This document shows, one piece after another, positions 1 to 6,992 of a DNA stretch of 15,749 nucleotides (positions within the stretch are counted from its first letter, which is position 1; each line of letters starts with the position of its first letter). The translations under genes were made by a program, and so were the position numbers. The stretch covers positions 1 to 15,749 of the forward strand of contig DEWC01000114.1 of assembly GCA_002363095.1 (NCBI GenBank), read 5' to 3'. Under the pieces are notes generated by a model. The model had not been told where the DNA came from and ran no database searches. It saw nothing but the letters and a program-made list of their open reading frames with translations. This DNA comes from Ruminococcaceae bacterium UBA3220. Lineage in GTDB: Bacteria > Bacillota > Clostridia > Oscillospirales > Acutalibacteraceae.

Positions 1-566
1 ACTATACCGAGGAAATCGGCGAAGCAGCATTCTACGGACCTAAACTCGATGTTAATGTACATCCGGCGGTAGGCGCCGAATACACCCTTTCGACCTGCCA
101 ACTCGATTTCTGCCTGCCGGCGAAATTCAATCTTACTTATGTCGATAAAGACGGAAGCAATAAAACCCCGGTCGTTCTTCACAGAGCCATTTTAGGCAGT
201 CTTGACCGTTTTATGGCATATCTTATTGAGGAAACAAAGGGCGTCTTCCCGTTATGGATAGCTCCGCTTCAGGTTAAGATTTTGCCCGTTTCCGAAAAGA
301 GTATGGAATATGCCGAAAAGGTGTTCGAAAGATTAAAGAACGAGGGAATTAGGGTAATGCTTGACGACCGCAACGAAAAAATCGGATATAAAATCCGTGA
401 GGCGCGTCAGGTTGACCGTGTTCCGTATATGCTCATATTGGGTCAGCAGGAAATTGAGGAGGGCACCGTTTCGGTTCGAGACCGCGCAACCGACCAAACC
501 CATGCTATGTTGCTTGATGAATTCATATTAAAAATCAAGCAGGAAATTAAAGAAAAGAAACGATAA
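1..566 (+). CDS. thrS: Threonyl-tRNA synthetase, C-terminal part (5' end outside window)
   Basis: This is the 3' end of a class II aminoacyl-tRNA synthetase that charges tRNA-Thr in the cytoplasm. The reading frame is open from base 3 and ends at TAA 564-566, so about 187 residues are visible. The start of the window encodes the end of the catalytic core: GPKLDV, then a LHRAILGSLDRFMAYLIEE segment that is the class II motif 3 region of ThrRS. PLWIAPLQVKILPVS follows and opens the C-terminal anticodon-binding (HGTP) domain, which contains the DDRNEKIGYKIREA and DRVPYMLILG segments typical of ThrRS. The ATG at 213 is internal and is not the start. A terminator follows directly. ProRS and GlyRS share the HGTP domain, but the LHRAILGSLDRF wording points to ThrRS. 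Confidence 0.95.
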   Translation, partial: YTEEIGEAAFYGPKLDVNVHPAVGAEYTLSTCQLDFCLPAKFNLTYVDKDGSNKTPVVLHRAILGSLDRFMAYLIEETKGVFPLWIAPLQVKILPVSEKSMEYAEKVFERLKNEGIRVMLDDRNEKIGYKIREARQVDRVPYMLILGQQEIEEGTVSVRDRATDQTHAMLLDEFILKIKQEIKEKKR

Positions 567-571
567 AAAAC

Positions 572-598
572 AAAAAGGGGCGGTATACCGCCCTTTTT
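572..598 (+). terminator. Rho-independent terminator after thrS
   Basis: An A-rich run is followed by a perfect 6-bp stem GGGCGG (578-583), a TATA loop and CCGCCC (588-593), then five T residues. Flanking A:U pairs can extend the stem. It ends only about 18 bases before the next start codon, so the downstream methyltransferase gene is probably expressed by read-through or from a weak promoter inside thrS. Confidence 0.88.
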
Positions 599-615
599 GA
601 TTGCCGGAGAAGAAA

Positions 616-1356
616 ATGTACGATAATTTTGCATACTTTTACGATAAATTGATGAGGAATGCCGACTATGATAAACGAACGGCATATGTTCTTTCCCTTT
701 TTAAGCAATTTGACAGAAAGCCCGCACTTTTACTTGACCTTTGTTGCGGAACGGGCACCTTCTCCGAAGCCTTTTCAAAGGACGGCATATCGGTTATCGG
801 GGTAGATATTTCGGAGGATATGTTATCGCTCGCAAATGAAAAAGCAACCGAAAACGGCACAAACACACTGTATCTTCATCAGGACGCAAAAGAGCTTGAC
901 CTCTACGGTACGGTCGACGGCGCTGTTTGCCTTATGGACAGCCTGAATCACATAACCGACTATGCCGATTTTTGCGAGGCGATTAAAAGGGTGTCGCTTT
1001 TTCTTGAAAAGGACAGATTGTTCATTTTCGACCTTAATACCGAATATAAAGCCGAGAGTATTCTCGGGAATAACGCCTTCGTTTTTGAGGAGAACGGTGT
1101 TTTTCTCTCTTGGCAAAACGATTACGATAAAAAGAAAAAAACGAATACCATTTATCTTGACTTTTTTGCCGAAGAAGGCGACGGCATTTACCGAAGAAAG
1201 AGCGAAGAAATAGCCGAAAGGGCATATACCGGTGATGAGATTGAAAGGGCGCTTACGAAAGCGGGACTTAAAATCGAAGCTGTATATGAGGATATGAAAA
1301 AAACGCCCCCGACAGCCACCTGTCAAAGAGCGTTTTATGTTACACGCAAGTTATAA
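616..1356 (+). CDS. Class I SAM-dependent methyltransferase of unknown substrate
   Basis: This is a 246-residue Rossmann-fold methyltransferase. Motif I reads LLLDLCCGTGTFSEAF, followed about 20 residues later by the acidic strand-2 end GVDISEDML, the usual SAM-binding pair. The N-terminus (YDNFAYFYDKLM) matches the lead-in of small methyltransferases common in Clostridia. The substrate cannot be told from the sequence. I chose ATG 616 because GGAG at 606-609 sits 6 bases upstream. The in-frame TTG at 601 lies against the terminator and has no ribosome binding site. The last six bases (TTATAA) are shared with convergent aroB, where they also encode Leu-stop. No promoter is visible between the thrS terminator and this gene. 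Confidence 0.85.
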   Translation: MYDNFAYFYDKLMRNADYDKRTAYVLSLFKQFDRKPALLLDLCCGTGTFSEAFSKDGISVIGVDISEDMLSLANEKATENGTNTLYLHQDAKELDLYGTVDGAVCLMDSLNHITDYADFCEAIKRVSLFLEKDRLFIFDLNTEYKAESILGNNAFVFEENGVFLSWQNDYDKKKKTNTIYLDFFAEEGDGIYRRKSEEIAERAYTGDEIERALTKAGLKIEAVYEDMKKTPPTATCQRAFYVTRKL

Positions 1357-2394
1357 AAGATTTATAAGTTCATCCGCAGTCAGTTTGACTTCGCGACAAC
1401 TGCCGATTTTTTCGGGCAGCAGGAATACTATCCTGCTGTCCTTGTTCTTTTTATCAAGAATACAGGCGTTTGCGATATCCTCTTTTGAAAAGGGGATTTC
1501 AAAGTAAAGCCCCGAGCTTTTGACGGCGTTTTCAATTGATTGGGCGGTATTTTTATTGCAAAAACCGAGTTTTTCGGATATTTTTGCTTCGATAACCGTG
1601 CCCATTGCGACGGCGTTTCCGTGCATTATCGAAAAGCCGCTTAAGAGTTCGATGGCGTGGGCAACGGTATGCCCTGCATTGAGGATATTCCGTATCCCTT
1701 TTGTGTCAAACTCGTCTTGTTCAACTATTTCCTTTTTTAAGGCGAGACAGTCGAAAATAACACTTTCTATGTTTTGTTTGACGGCGCCTTTTGAAATATA
1801 ATCAAAAATCGGCAAATCCTTAATTATATTGCATTTTATAACTTCGCCCATTCCGCAGGCGAAAATATCATCGGGTAGATTTTTTATAATATCGGTGTCG
1901 ATAATAACAAGTTTCGGCTGTTTAAAGGCACCGCAAAGATTTTTACCTGCTTTAAGGTCTATGGCGGTCTTTCCTCCTACTGATGAATCAACCGCCGAAA
2001 GGAGGGTGGTCGGCATTTGTACAATAGGGACCCCACGCATATAAAGTGCAGAAGCCAAGCCTCCCATATCTCCGGGAACGCCGCCTCCGAGCGTCAAAAA
2101 GAGATCGTTTCTCTTAAAACCTTTAAGAGCGGCAAACTCTAAAATTTCAGATAAAACGCTTATGTTTTTTGAGGCCTCACCGTTTTTAAAAACGAATTTT
2201 TCGGCGGAAAAACCCTCGCGATTAAGGCTTTCGGTTATTTCCTCACCATAAAGGCGGTCAACAATATCGTCGGTTATAATAAAAACCTTTTTTGTCGGGC
2301 AAAACGGTAATAAAAGTTCGGCAACCTTTTCTTTTAAGCCGGCGCCCAAAAGAATATCGTATTTTTCGGTGGTGTTAACGGTCATCTTTTGCAT
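1351..2394 (-). CDS. aroB: 3-dehydroquinate synthase
   Basis: AroB converts DAHP to 3-dehydroquinate, the second step of the shikimate pathway, in the cytoplasm using NAD+ and a divalent metal. The protein has 347 residues, the normal family length. The nucleotide-binding and active-site run is clear: GGGVPGDMGGLASALYMRG, then MPTTLLSAVDSSVGGKTAID. Expected metal ligands are present: E184 in GMGEVIK, H242 in NAGHTVAH and H258 in MHGNAVAMG. A GGGGAG ribosome binding site lies 11 bases upstream of the ATG, a slightly long gap. The promoter at 2431-2459 drives it away from the neighbouring NlpC-like gene. It stands alone rather than in an aro cluster, and its 3' end overlaps the methyltransferase by 6 bases. 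Confidence 0.97.
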   Translation of the reverse strand: MQKMTVNTTEKYDILLGAGLKEKVAELLLPFCPTKKVFIITDDIVDRLYGEEITESLNREGFSAEKFVFKNGEASKNISVLSEILEFAALKGFKRNDLFLTLGGGVPGDMGGLASALYMRGVPIVQMPTTLLSAVDSSVGGKTAIDLKAGKNLCGAFKQPKLVIIDTDIIKNLPDDIFACGMGEVIKCNIIKDLPIFDYISKGAVKQNIESVIFDCLALKKEIVEQDEFDTKGIRNILNAGHTVAHAIELLSGFSIMHGNAVAMGTVIEAKISEKLGFCNKNTAQSIENAVKSSGLYFEIPFSKEDIANACILDKKNKDSRIVFLLPEKIGSCREVKLTADELINLL

Positions 2395-2430
2395 TTTATC
2401 ATATTCTCCCCGTTTTTTAATAACATAGTA

Positions 2431-2459
2431 ATTATAATGTAAGCAACCTGCGTAGTCAA
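2431..2459 (-). promoter_or_regulatory. Sigma-A promoter for aroB
   Basis: On the minus strand: TTGACT (2459-2454), a 17-bp spacer and a perfect TATAAT (2436-2431). This places transcription start near 2424, about 30 bases before the aroB start codon. Its -35 box lies 8 bp from the -35 box of the divergent promoter at 2468-2496. Confidence 0.85.
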
Positions 2460-2467
2460 TAAAAAAC

Positions 2468-2496
2468 TTGAATTTTCCGCTGTTTTAATATATAAT
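2468..2496 (+). promoter_or_regulatory. Sigma-A promoter for the 2529-8185 operon
   Basis: TTGAAT (2468-2473), a 17-bp spacer and a perfect TATAAT (2491-2496). The start site would fall near 2503, upstream of the AGGAGG at 2514-2519. This argues against the in-frame GTG at 2502 as a start codon. It is back to back with the aroB promoter. Confidence 0.82.
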
Positions 2497-2528
2497 ATTC
2501 CGTGTATATGCATAGGAGGTGGGATTCT

Positions 2529-3572
2529 ATGAAAAACAATAGAATAGGCACTTTATTCTATTCTGTTTTCGTCAGCGTCTTTTGTCTTTTCAAAACGAGA
2601 AAAAAACTGATGATTTCCTGTATTTCGATTATGCTTGCCTTGATAATCGGATTATGTTGTTCCTGCACGATGAATACTAAACAGGGCACGAAAAGTGAGA
2701 AGAAAACCGTTTCAAAAACCGTTTCGAAAACCGTTTCCGAGCCTGAGCCCGATAAGATTGAGGAAATTGAACCCGAGCCGGAGCCGGAGCCCGAGCCCGA
2801 ACCCGAGCCGGAACCGGAACCGGAACCGACGCCAACGGTTGAGGTCGAGCAGAAAATGCCCGAAAACAATATAAGAAACAGTATAAATGTTGTTCCGGGC
2901 GGAAAATCAAACACAAACCCCGATGACAACGATTTTCTCGACGCTCTTATATATACCGGCTATAACATAAATAAGCACCGGAGCGACGGGCTTATGTGGA
3001 TTTATATTTTAGCGGCTGAAAAAAGAGCAAAGGGCTGGCTTTCAAATATCACCTATAATTTCGGATGCACGGGTTATGAAACCGACGCAAACGGTAAGCC
3101 GAATATTTCGAGATTTGAGCATGGCGGTCTTGTTTGCGCTTCGTATGCAACCTATGTTTACTTTAATTATCTGCCGAATGTTGTCGGAATAGATGTTTCA
3201 AAACTTGCGAAACCCGCAGACCCGCAAAAAGCCCAGCAATGGTATCTTGCAGGTCAAAAATGGATTGCCGACGGCTATTCGAAGTCCATTAACTGGACCG
3301 CGAGAATGAACGGTACCCATACCGTTTTTGAACCGGCGGAGCCTATACCGATAGGTTCGCTTATGCTTACGCAGGATTTTAACAACCGAAACGGACATGC
3401 GACACATATAAGCATTTATGCCGGCTATAAAAACGGCTACCACTGGGTAACCCATGTAGGGAATACAAACGGTCCCGAATTTTGCGCTATGGAGAGGATG
3501 AGTTGCGGACCCGATCCGCAATGGCCCCTTGCAATAATAACAACACCGAACGGTATTGTAAAAACAAGTTAG
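2529..3572 (+). CDS. Membrane-anchored NlpC/P60-like (papain-fold) cell-wall hydrolase with Glu-Pro spacer
   Basis: This is a 347-residue predicted envelope protein. The start is ATG 2529, with AGGAGG nine bases upstream. Residues 9-21 and 28-45 are hydrophobic and separated by KTRKK. The second segment ends in a Cys cluster (C43, C44, C46), which could be a poor lipobox or part of a signal anchor. A KTVS x3 repeat (residues 59-70) and ten Glu-Pro dipeptides (residues 81-100) form an extended spacer. The C-terminal domain has a plausible papain-like triad: C203 in HGGLVCASYA, H293 in HATHISIYAG and H309 in WVTHVGN, preceded by IGSLML in the place of the family's GDLVFF strand. By analogy it would cleave peptide bonds in peptidoglycan stem peptides. 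The family call rests on motif spacing only, because the usual DCSG around the Cys is GLVCAS here. A CHAP-type amidase is the main alternative. It is the first gene of the operon. Confidence 0.6.
   Translation: MKNNRIGTLFYSVFVSVFCLFKTRKKLMISCISIMLALIIGLCCSCTMNTKQGTKSEKKTVSKTVSKTVSEPEPDKIEEIEPEPEPEPEPEPEPEPEPEPTPTVEVEQKMPENNIRNSINVVPGGKSNTNPDDNDFLDALIYTGYNINKHRSDGLMWIYILAAEKRAKGWLSNITYNFGCTGYETDANGKPNISRFEHGGLVCASYATYVYFNYLPNVVGIDVSKLAKPADPQKAQQWYLAGQKWIADGYSKSINWTARMNGTHTVFEPAEPIPIGSLMLTQDFNNRNGHATHISIYAGYKNGYHWVTHVGNTNGPEFCAMERMSCGPDPQWPLAIITTPNGIVKTS
2703..2738 (+). repeat. Three tandem 12-bp units encoding KTVS
   Basis: Three consecutive copies of AAAACCGTTTCN encode Lys-Thr-Val-Ser x3 in the surface protein, just before the Glu-Pro tract. 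The copies differ only at the last base (A, G, C). This is a candidate site for slippage-driven length change. Confidence 0.9.
2769..2828 (+). repeat. Ten tandem 6-bp units encoding Glu-Pro
   Basis: Ten consecutive GAR-CCS codon pairs encode (EP)10 in the surface protein. Both the Glu (GAG/GAA) and Pro (CCG/CCC) codons vary, so the protein pattern is kept while the DNA repeat is partly degenerate. Such stretches form stiff, extended, negatively charged spacers, as in TonB-like or wall-spanning proteins. Confidence 0.92.
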
Positions 3573-3583
3573 GAGAAAATGTT

Positions 3584-4066
3584 ATGAATATTGAACTGTT
3601 AAAACTGCTTTCGAAAAACGCCAGAAGAAGTGAAGAGGATTTGGCAACTATGCTCGGCGTCTCGGCAGACGAGATAAAAAAAGAAATCAAGGAAATGGAG
3701 AAAAAAGGGTATATATGCGGATACAAGGCGGTAATTGACTGGGACAAAATCAATACCGCGAGCGTTTCTGCGATTGTGGATTTGAATGTTGTGCCGAAGG
3801 CGGGCTTCGGATTTGAGGAAGTCGCCGAAAAAATAGCCTCATTCAGTGAGGTGGAGGCGGTTTATCTTATGTCGGGCGTTTATGACCTTACGGTTGTAGT
3901 AAAGGGGAAAACGCTCCAGGATGTCGCCCGTTTTGTCGCAAGAGAACTTGCTCCGATGGAAACGGTAACCTCAACTTCAACCCATTTTGTCATGCGCAGA
4001 TACAAGGAAATGGATGTCTTGCTTAACAATGCCGAGAAAGACGGTAGGGGGCAGTTGTTCATATGA
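3584..4066 (+). CDS. Lrp/AsnC-family transcriptional regulator
   Basis: This is a 160-residue feast/famine regulator. The N-terminal winged helix-turn-helix includes LLKLLSKNARRSEEDLATML, then GVSADEIKKEIKEMEKKGYI with the usual GY(I/K)A transition. From about residue 60 a RAM/AsnC ligand-binding domain contains AEKIASFSEVEAVYLMSGVYDLTVVVKG, the classical amino-acid effector fold. Upstream in-frame start codons lie inside the preceding gene. ATG 3584 was chosen because AGGAG (3571-3575) overlaps the previous stop codon and is 8 bases away. The stop overlaps the aminotransferase start in ATGA, so the two are translationally coupled. A regulator paired with an aminotransferase suggests it senses an amino acid handled by that enzyme; this is inference. 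Confidence 0.9.
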   Translation: MNIELLKLLSKNARRSEEDLATMLGVSADEIKKEIKEMEKKGYICGYKAVIDWDKINTASVSAIVDLNVVPKAGFGFEEVAEKIASFSEVEAVYLMSGVYDLTVVVKGKTLQDVARFVARELAPMETVTSTSTHFVMRRYKEMDVLLNNAEKDGRGQLFI

Positions 4067-5241
4067 TGGATTATTCTTCAATACTAAATAAAACGGTAAC
4101 CGAGATTAAGCCATCCGGAATAAGAAAGTTTTTTGATATCGCCGCGACTATGGACGATGTTATTTCGCTAAGCATAGGCGAGCCCGATTTTCAGACCCCT
4201 TGGGAGGTAAGAAAGGCGGGCATAACATCCCTTGAACGCGGAAAAACAAAATATACGTCCAACAAGGGTCTTGACGAACTTCGCGAAGAGATATCGAAAT
4301 ACCTTAGAAGGAAGTATAATATTTCTTACGACGCGGCTACTCAAATTCTCGTAAGCGTCGGCGGAAGCGAGGCTATAGATGTTGCGATAAGGGCTATCGT
4401 TTCTCCGGGAGATGAGGTTATTATTCCCCAGCCATCGTATGTTTGTTATGAGCCTATGACCCGTATTGCCGGCGGAATCCCGGTAATCATCGAAACAAAA
4501 GCCGAGGATGAGTTTAAGCTTACAAGAAAGCAACTTGAAGAGGCGATAACCGATAAAACAAAACTGCTCATTTTGCCGTATCCTTGCAATCCTACCGGCG
4601 GAGTTATGGAAAGGCAAGACCTTGAAGCCATTGCCGATGTTTTAAAGGATACCGATATAATGGTAATTTCGGACGAGATTTATTCCGAACTTACCTTTAC
4701 GGGGAACGGTCATATTTCTCCTGCGAGTATCGACGGTATGTATGAGCGTACCGTAACCGTTAACGGCTTTTCCAAGGCGTTTTCGATGACAGGCTGGCGA
4801 TTAGGTTATGCCTGCGGACCCGAAGAGGTTATGAAGCAGATAGTAAAAATACATCAGTTTGCCATTATGTGCGCGCCTACCGTTTCGCAGTACGCCGCCG
4901 TTTGGGCGCTTAAAAAGTGCGATGAAGATGTTAAGGAAATGTACAATGAATATAACCGTCGCAGAAGGCTTATCACAAAAGGCTTTAACGATATAGGACT
5001 CTCATGCCGTGAGCCGAAGGGCGCGTTTTATGCTTTTCCTTCGATTAAATCAACAGGGCTTTCAAGTGAAGAATTTTGTGAACAACTGCTTCAAAAATAT
5101 CATGTTGCCGTTATCCCCGGAACCGCGTTTGGCAAGGGCGGCGAAGGATTTATCAGGGCTTCCTACTGTTACAGCACCGACCATATTATCGAGGCGCTTA
5201 AACGAACGGGAGAGTTTGTCGAGTCTCTGAAAAAAGCATAA
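4063..5241 (+). CDS. PLP-dependent class I/II aminotransferase (aspartate-aminotransferase-like)
   Basis: This is a 392-residue fold-type I aminotransferase, the expected length for the AspC/PatA-like group. Visible motifs are GEPDFQTP (substrate side), YTSNKGLDELREEIS, LILPYPCNPTGG, VISDEIYSEL (the Asp contacting the PLP ring nitrogen) and NGFSKAFSMTGWRLGY, with K238 as the Schiff-base lysine. WRLGYACGP and the conserved C-terminal GEGFIRASYC carry the carboxylate-binding arginine. It transfers an amino group between an amino acid and a 2-oxo acid. The substrate cannot be fixed: aspartate, alanine, aromatic amino acids or acetyl-diaminopimelate are all known in this subgroup. Its start overlaps the Lrp-type regulator stop, so co-expression is certain in practice. 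The diaminopimelate genes nearby make a lysine-pathway role worth considering, but nothing in the sequence proves it. Confidence 0.92.
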   Translation: MMDYSSILNKTVTEIKPSGIRKFFDIAATMDDVISLSIGEPDFQTPWEVRKAGITSLERGKTKYTSNKGLDELREEISKYLRRKYNISYDAATQILVSVGGSEAIDVAIRAIVSPGDEVIIPQPSYVCYEPMTRIAGGIPVIIETKAEDEFKLTRKQLEEAITDKTKLLILPYPCNPTGGVMERQDLEAIADVLKDTDIMVISDEIYSELTFTGNGHISPASIDGMYERTVTVNGFSKAFSMTGWRLGYACGPEEVMKQIVKIHQFAIMCAPTVSQYAAVWALKKCDEDVKEMYNEYNRRRRLITKGFNDIGLSCREPKGAFYAFPSIKSTGLSSEEFCEQLLQKYHVAVIPGTAFGKGGEGFIRASYCYSTDHIIEALKRTGEFVESLKKA

Positions 5242-5263
5242 TCTACGGAATTTAAGGAGATTT

Positions 5264-6376
5264 ATGGATAACAATTCAAACAGGAAAGACTATGAAGAGT
5301 ATTTTTCTCATATCGAAAAGTCTTTATACGAAAAAAAAGAAAAGACTCCTTTAAGGGCAAATTCCGTCCGTAAGCCGCTTGTAAAAAAGAAAACAACGGT
5401 TTTGAATGTGCCGCTGCTTATAAAGGCGGCTGCGATAGTTCTTGCGGTTGTTTTAGTTTTCGTTTTTGCCTTTTCGCTTAAATCCTGCAAAAAAACCGAT
5501 AAAAAATCCGCTCTTGATAAAACCGTTGCGGTTACCGCCGAAAAAGAAGAAAAGAAACCGATTTTTGCCAAAGAGGACGACGGTTTAATTAAACTCGGCG
5601 AGGATATTAACAGTAAAGCCGTCGTTTTTATCGACGCCTATAAAAACCGTATCGTCGCCGGCAAGAATATGTATGAAAAGATGTATCCGGCTTCTACGAC
5701 CAAGATTATGACATTGCTTGTCGCGGTGGAAAACATCAAGGATTATAGCGATACCTTTAAGATGACAAACACCATAACCGACCCGCTTTACCGGGCTGAG
5801 GCAACCGTTGCGGGATTTTCGGCGGGCGAGGTAATAAATATGAAAGACCTCATCTACGGAACGATACTTCCTTCGGGAGGCGACGCGGCACTGGGGCTTG
5901 CGGTAAAGATTTCGGGCAGTGAGCAGGAGTTCGTCAAGCTTATGAACGAAAAAGCGAAAGAACTTAAACTTACATCAACCCATTTTACAAATTGCACCGG
6001 GCTTTTTGATGCCGACCATTATACCACCGCTTACGATATGTCGGCTATACTTCGGGAGGCTATGCAAAACCCGCTTTGCAAGGAGGTTTTGTCGACCTAT
6101 AAATACACAACGAGCAAAACCGAAAAGCACCCCGACGGAATAGAGCTTGAAAGCACTATGTTTAAGTATATGTACGGCACCGAACCCGAAAACGCCACGA
6201 TTTTAGGCGGAAAAACGGGATATGTCGGCGAATCGGGATTTTGCCTTGCCTCGTTCGGAGAGGGAAAAAACGGAAAGGAGTATGTTTGCGTAACCCTTTC
6301 TGCGCCAACCCGTTGGCCGGGTATATTTGACCAGATTAACATTTATAAGAAGTACACAAAGGAGAATGAAAAATGA
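5264..6376 (+). CDS. S11-family D-alanyl-D-alanine carboxypeptidase, N-terminally membrane-anchored (PBP5/DacF-like)
   Basis: This 370-residue serine carboxypeptidase should trim the terminal D-Ala from peptidoglycan pentapeptides outside the membrane. Catalytic motifs are S144-T-T-K147 (SxxK) and K317-T-G319 (KTG). At the second motif S204-G-G206 replaces the usual SxN. A charged cytoplasmic head of about 50 residues precedes a single transmembrane helix (about residues 55-72), so the protein seems anchored by its N-terminus rather than secreted through a cleaved signal. The chain stops soon after the catalytic domain (SAPTRWPGIFDQINIYKKY) and lacks the long C-terminal domain and amphipathic anchor of PBP5. 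AAGGAG lies close upstream. The last four bases overlap thrH in ATGA. Confidence 0.9.
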   Translation: MDNNSNRKDYEEYFSHIEKSLYEKKEKTPLRANSVRKPLVKKKTTVLNVPLLIKAAAIVLAVVLVFVFAFSLKSCKKTDKKSALDKTVAVTAEKEEKKPIFAKEDDGLIKLGEDINSKAVVFIDAYKNRIVAGKNMYEKMYPASTTKIMTLLVAVENIKDYSDTFKMTNTITDPLYRAEATVAGFSAGEVINMKDLIYGTILPSGGDAALGLAVKISGSEQEFVKLMNEKAKELKLTSTHFTNCTGLFDADHYTTAYDMSAILREAMQNPLCKEVLSTYKYTTSKTEKHPDGIELESTMFKYMYGTEPENATILGGKTGYVGESGFCLASFGEGKNGKEYVCVTLSAPTRWPGIFDQINIYKKYTKENEK

Positions 6377-6972
6377 ATATAGTTTGTCTTGATATGGAGG
6401 GCGTTTTGGTCCCCGAAATATGGATAGCGTTTGCTGAGGAGACCGGCATACCCGAACTTAAACTCACCACCCGCGATGAGCCCGATTACGATAAACTTAT
6501 GAAATACAGACTTAAAGTTTTAAAAGAGCATAATTTGGGACTTAATGAAATTCAGGCGGTTATCAAAAAAATCGACCTTATGGACGGCGCAAAGGAGTTT
6601 ATGGATAAACTGCGCAGGATAACCCAGGTTATCATTTTAAGTGATACATTTGAGCAGTTTGCGACACCGCTTATGGAAAAACTCGGCTGGCCGACCATTT
6701 TCTGCAATACCCTTGAGGTAGGCGAAAACGGCGAGATTACAGGCTATAAAATGCGATGCGAGAAGTCGAAACTCACCACCGTTAAGGCGCTTCAGTCAAT
6801 CGGGTTTGAAACGATAGCCTCGGGCGACAGTTTTAACGACCTCGGTATGATTGAAAATTCAAAGGCGGGATTCTTGTTCAAGTCGACCGATAAAATTAAG
6901 GCGGATTATCCGCATATCCCTGCGTTTGAAACCTATGATGAATTGTTTGAAGCAATAAAAAAAGCACTTTAA
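6373..6972 (+). CDS. thrH: ThrH-type HAD phosphatase: phosphoserine phosphatase / homoserine phosphotransferase
   Basis: This 199-residue HAD-superfamily protein resembles Pseudomonas ThrH over its whole length. Its N-terminus reads CLDMEGVLVPEIWIAFAEETG, then TTRDEPDYDKLMKYRL, then VIILSDTFEQFATPLMEKLG. D7 is the predicted aspartyl nucleophile, with E9 in place of the usual second Asp, as in ThrH. SDTF is motif II, K76x-type basic residues sit mid-chain, and GDSFNDLGMI is motif IV binding Mg2+. ThrH-type enzymes hydrolyse phosphoserine and can pass the phosphate to homoserine, linking serine and threonine synthesis. It overlaps the carboxypeptidase by ATGA and is followed after 20 bases by a histidine phosphatase. 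Whether this protein has the transferase activity is unknown. Confidence 0.9.
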   Translation: MNIVCLDMEGVLVPEIWIAFAEETGIPELKLTTRDEPDYDKLMKYRLKVLKEHNLGLNEIQAVIKKIDLMDGAKEFMDKLRRITQVIILSDTFEQFATPLMEKLGWPTIFCNTLEVGENGEITGYKMRCEKSKLTTVKALQSIGFETIASGDSFNDLGMIENSKAGFLFKSTDKIKADYPHIPAFETYDELFEAIKKAL

Positions 6973-6992
6973 TTTTATCCCGGAGCAAAAAA

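Noticed and set aside
823..1326. 167-codon minus-strand open frame within the methyltransferase gene
   Set aside because: Shadow of the sense gene; Phe- and Lys-rich composition with no motif and no ribosome binding site.
2558..2929. Minus-strand open frame with a Gly-Ser repeat
   Set aside because: The GS repeat is just the complement of the Glu-Pro codons of the sense gene; no ribosome binding site and no function suggested.
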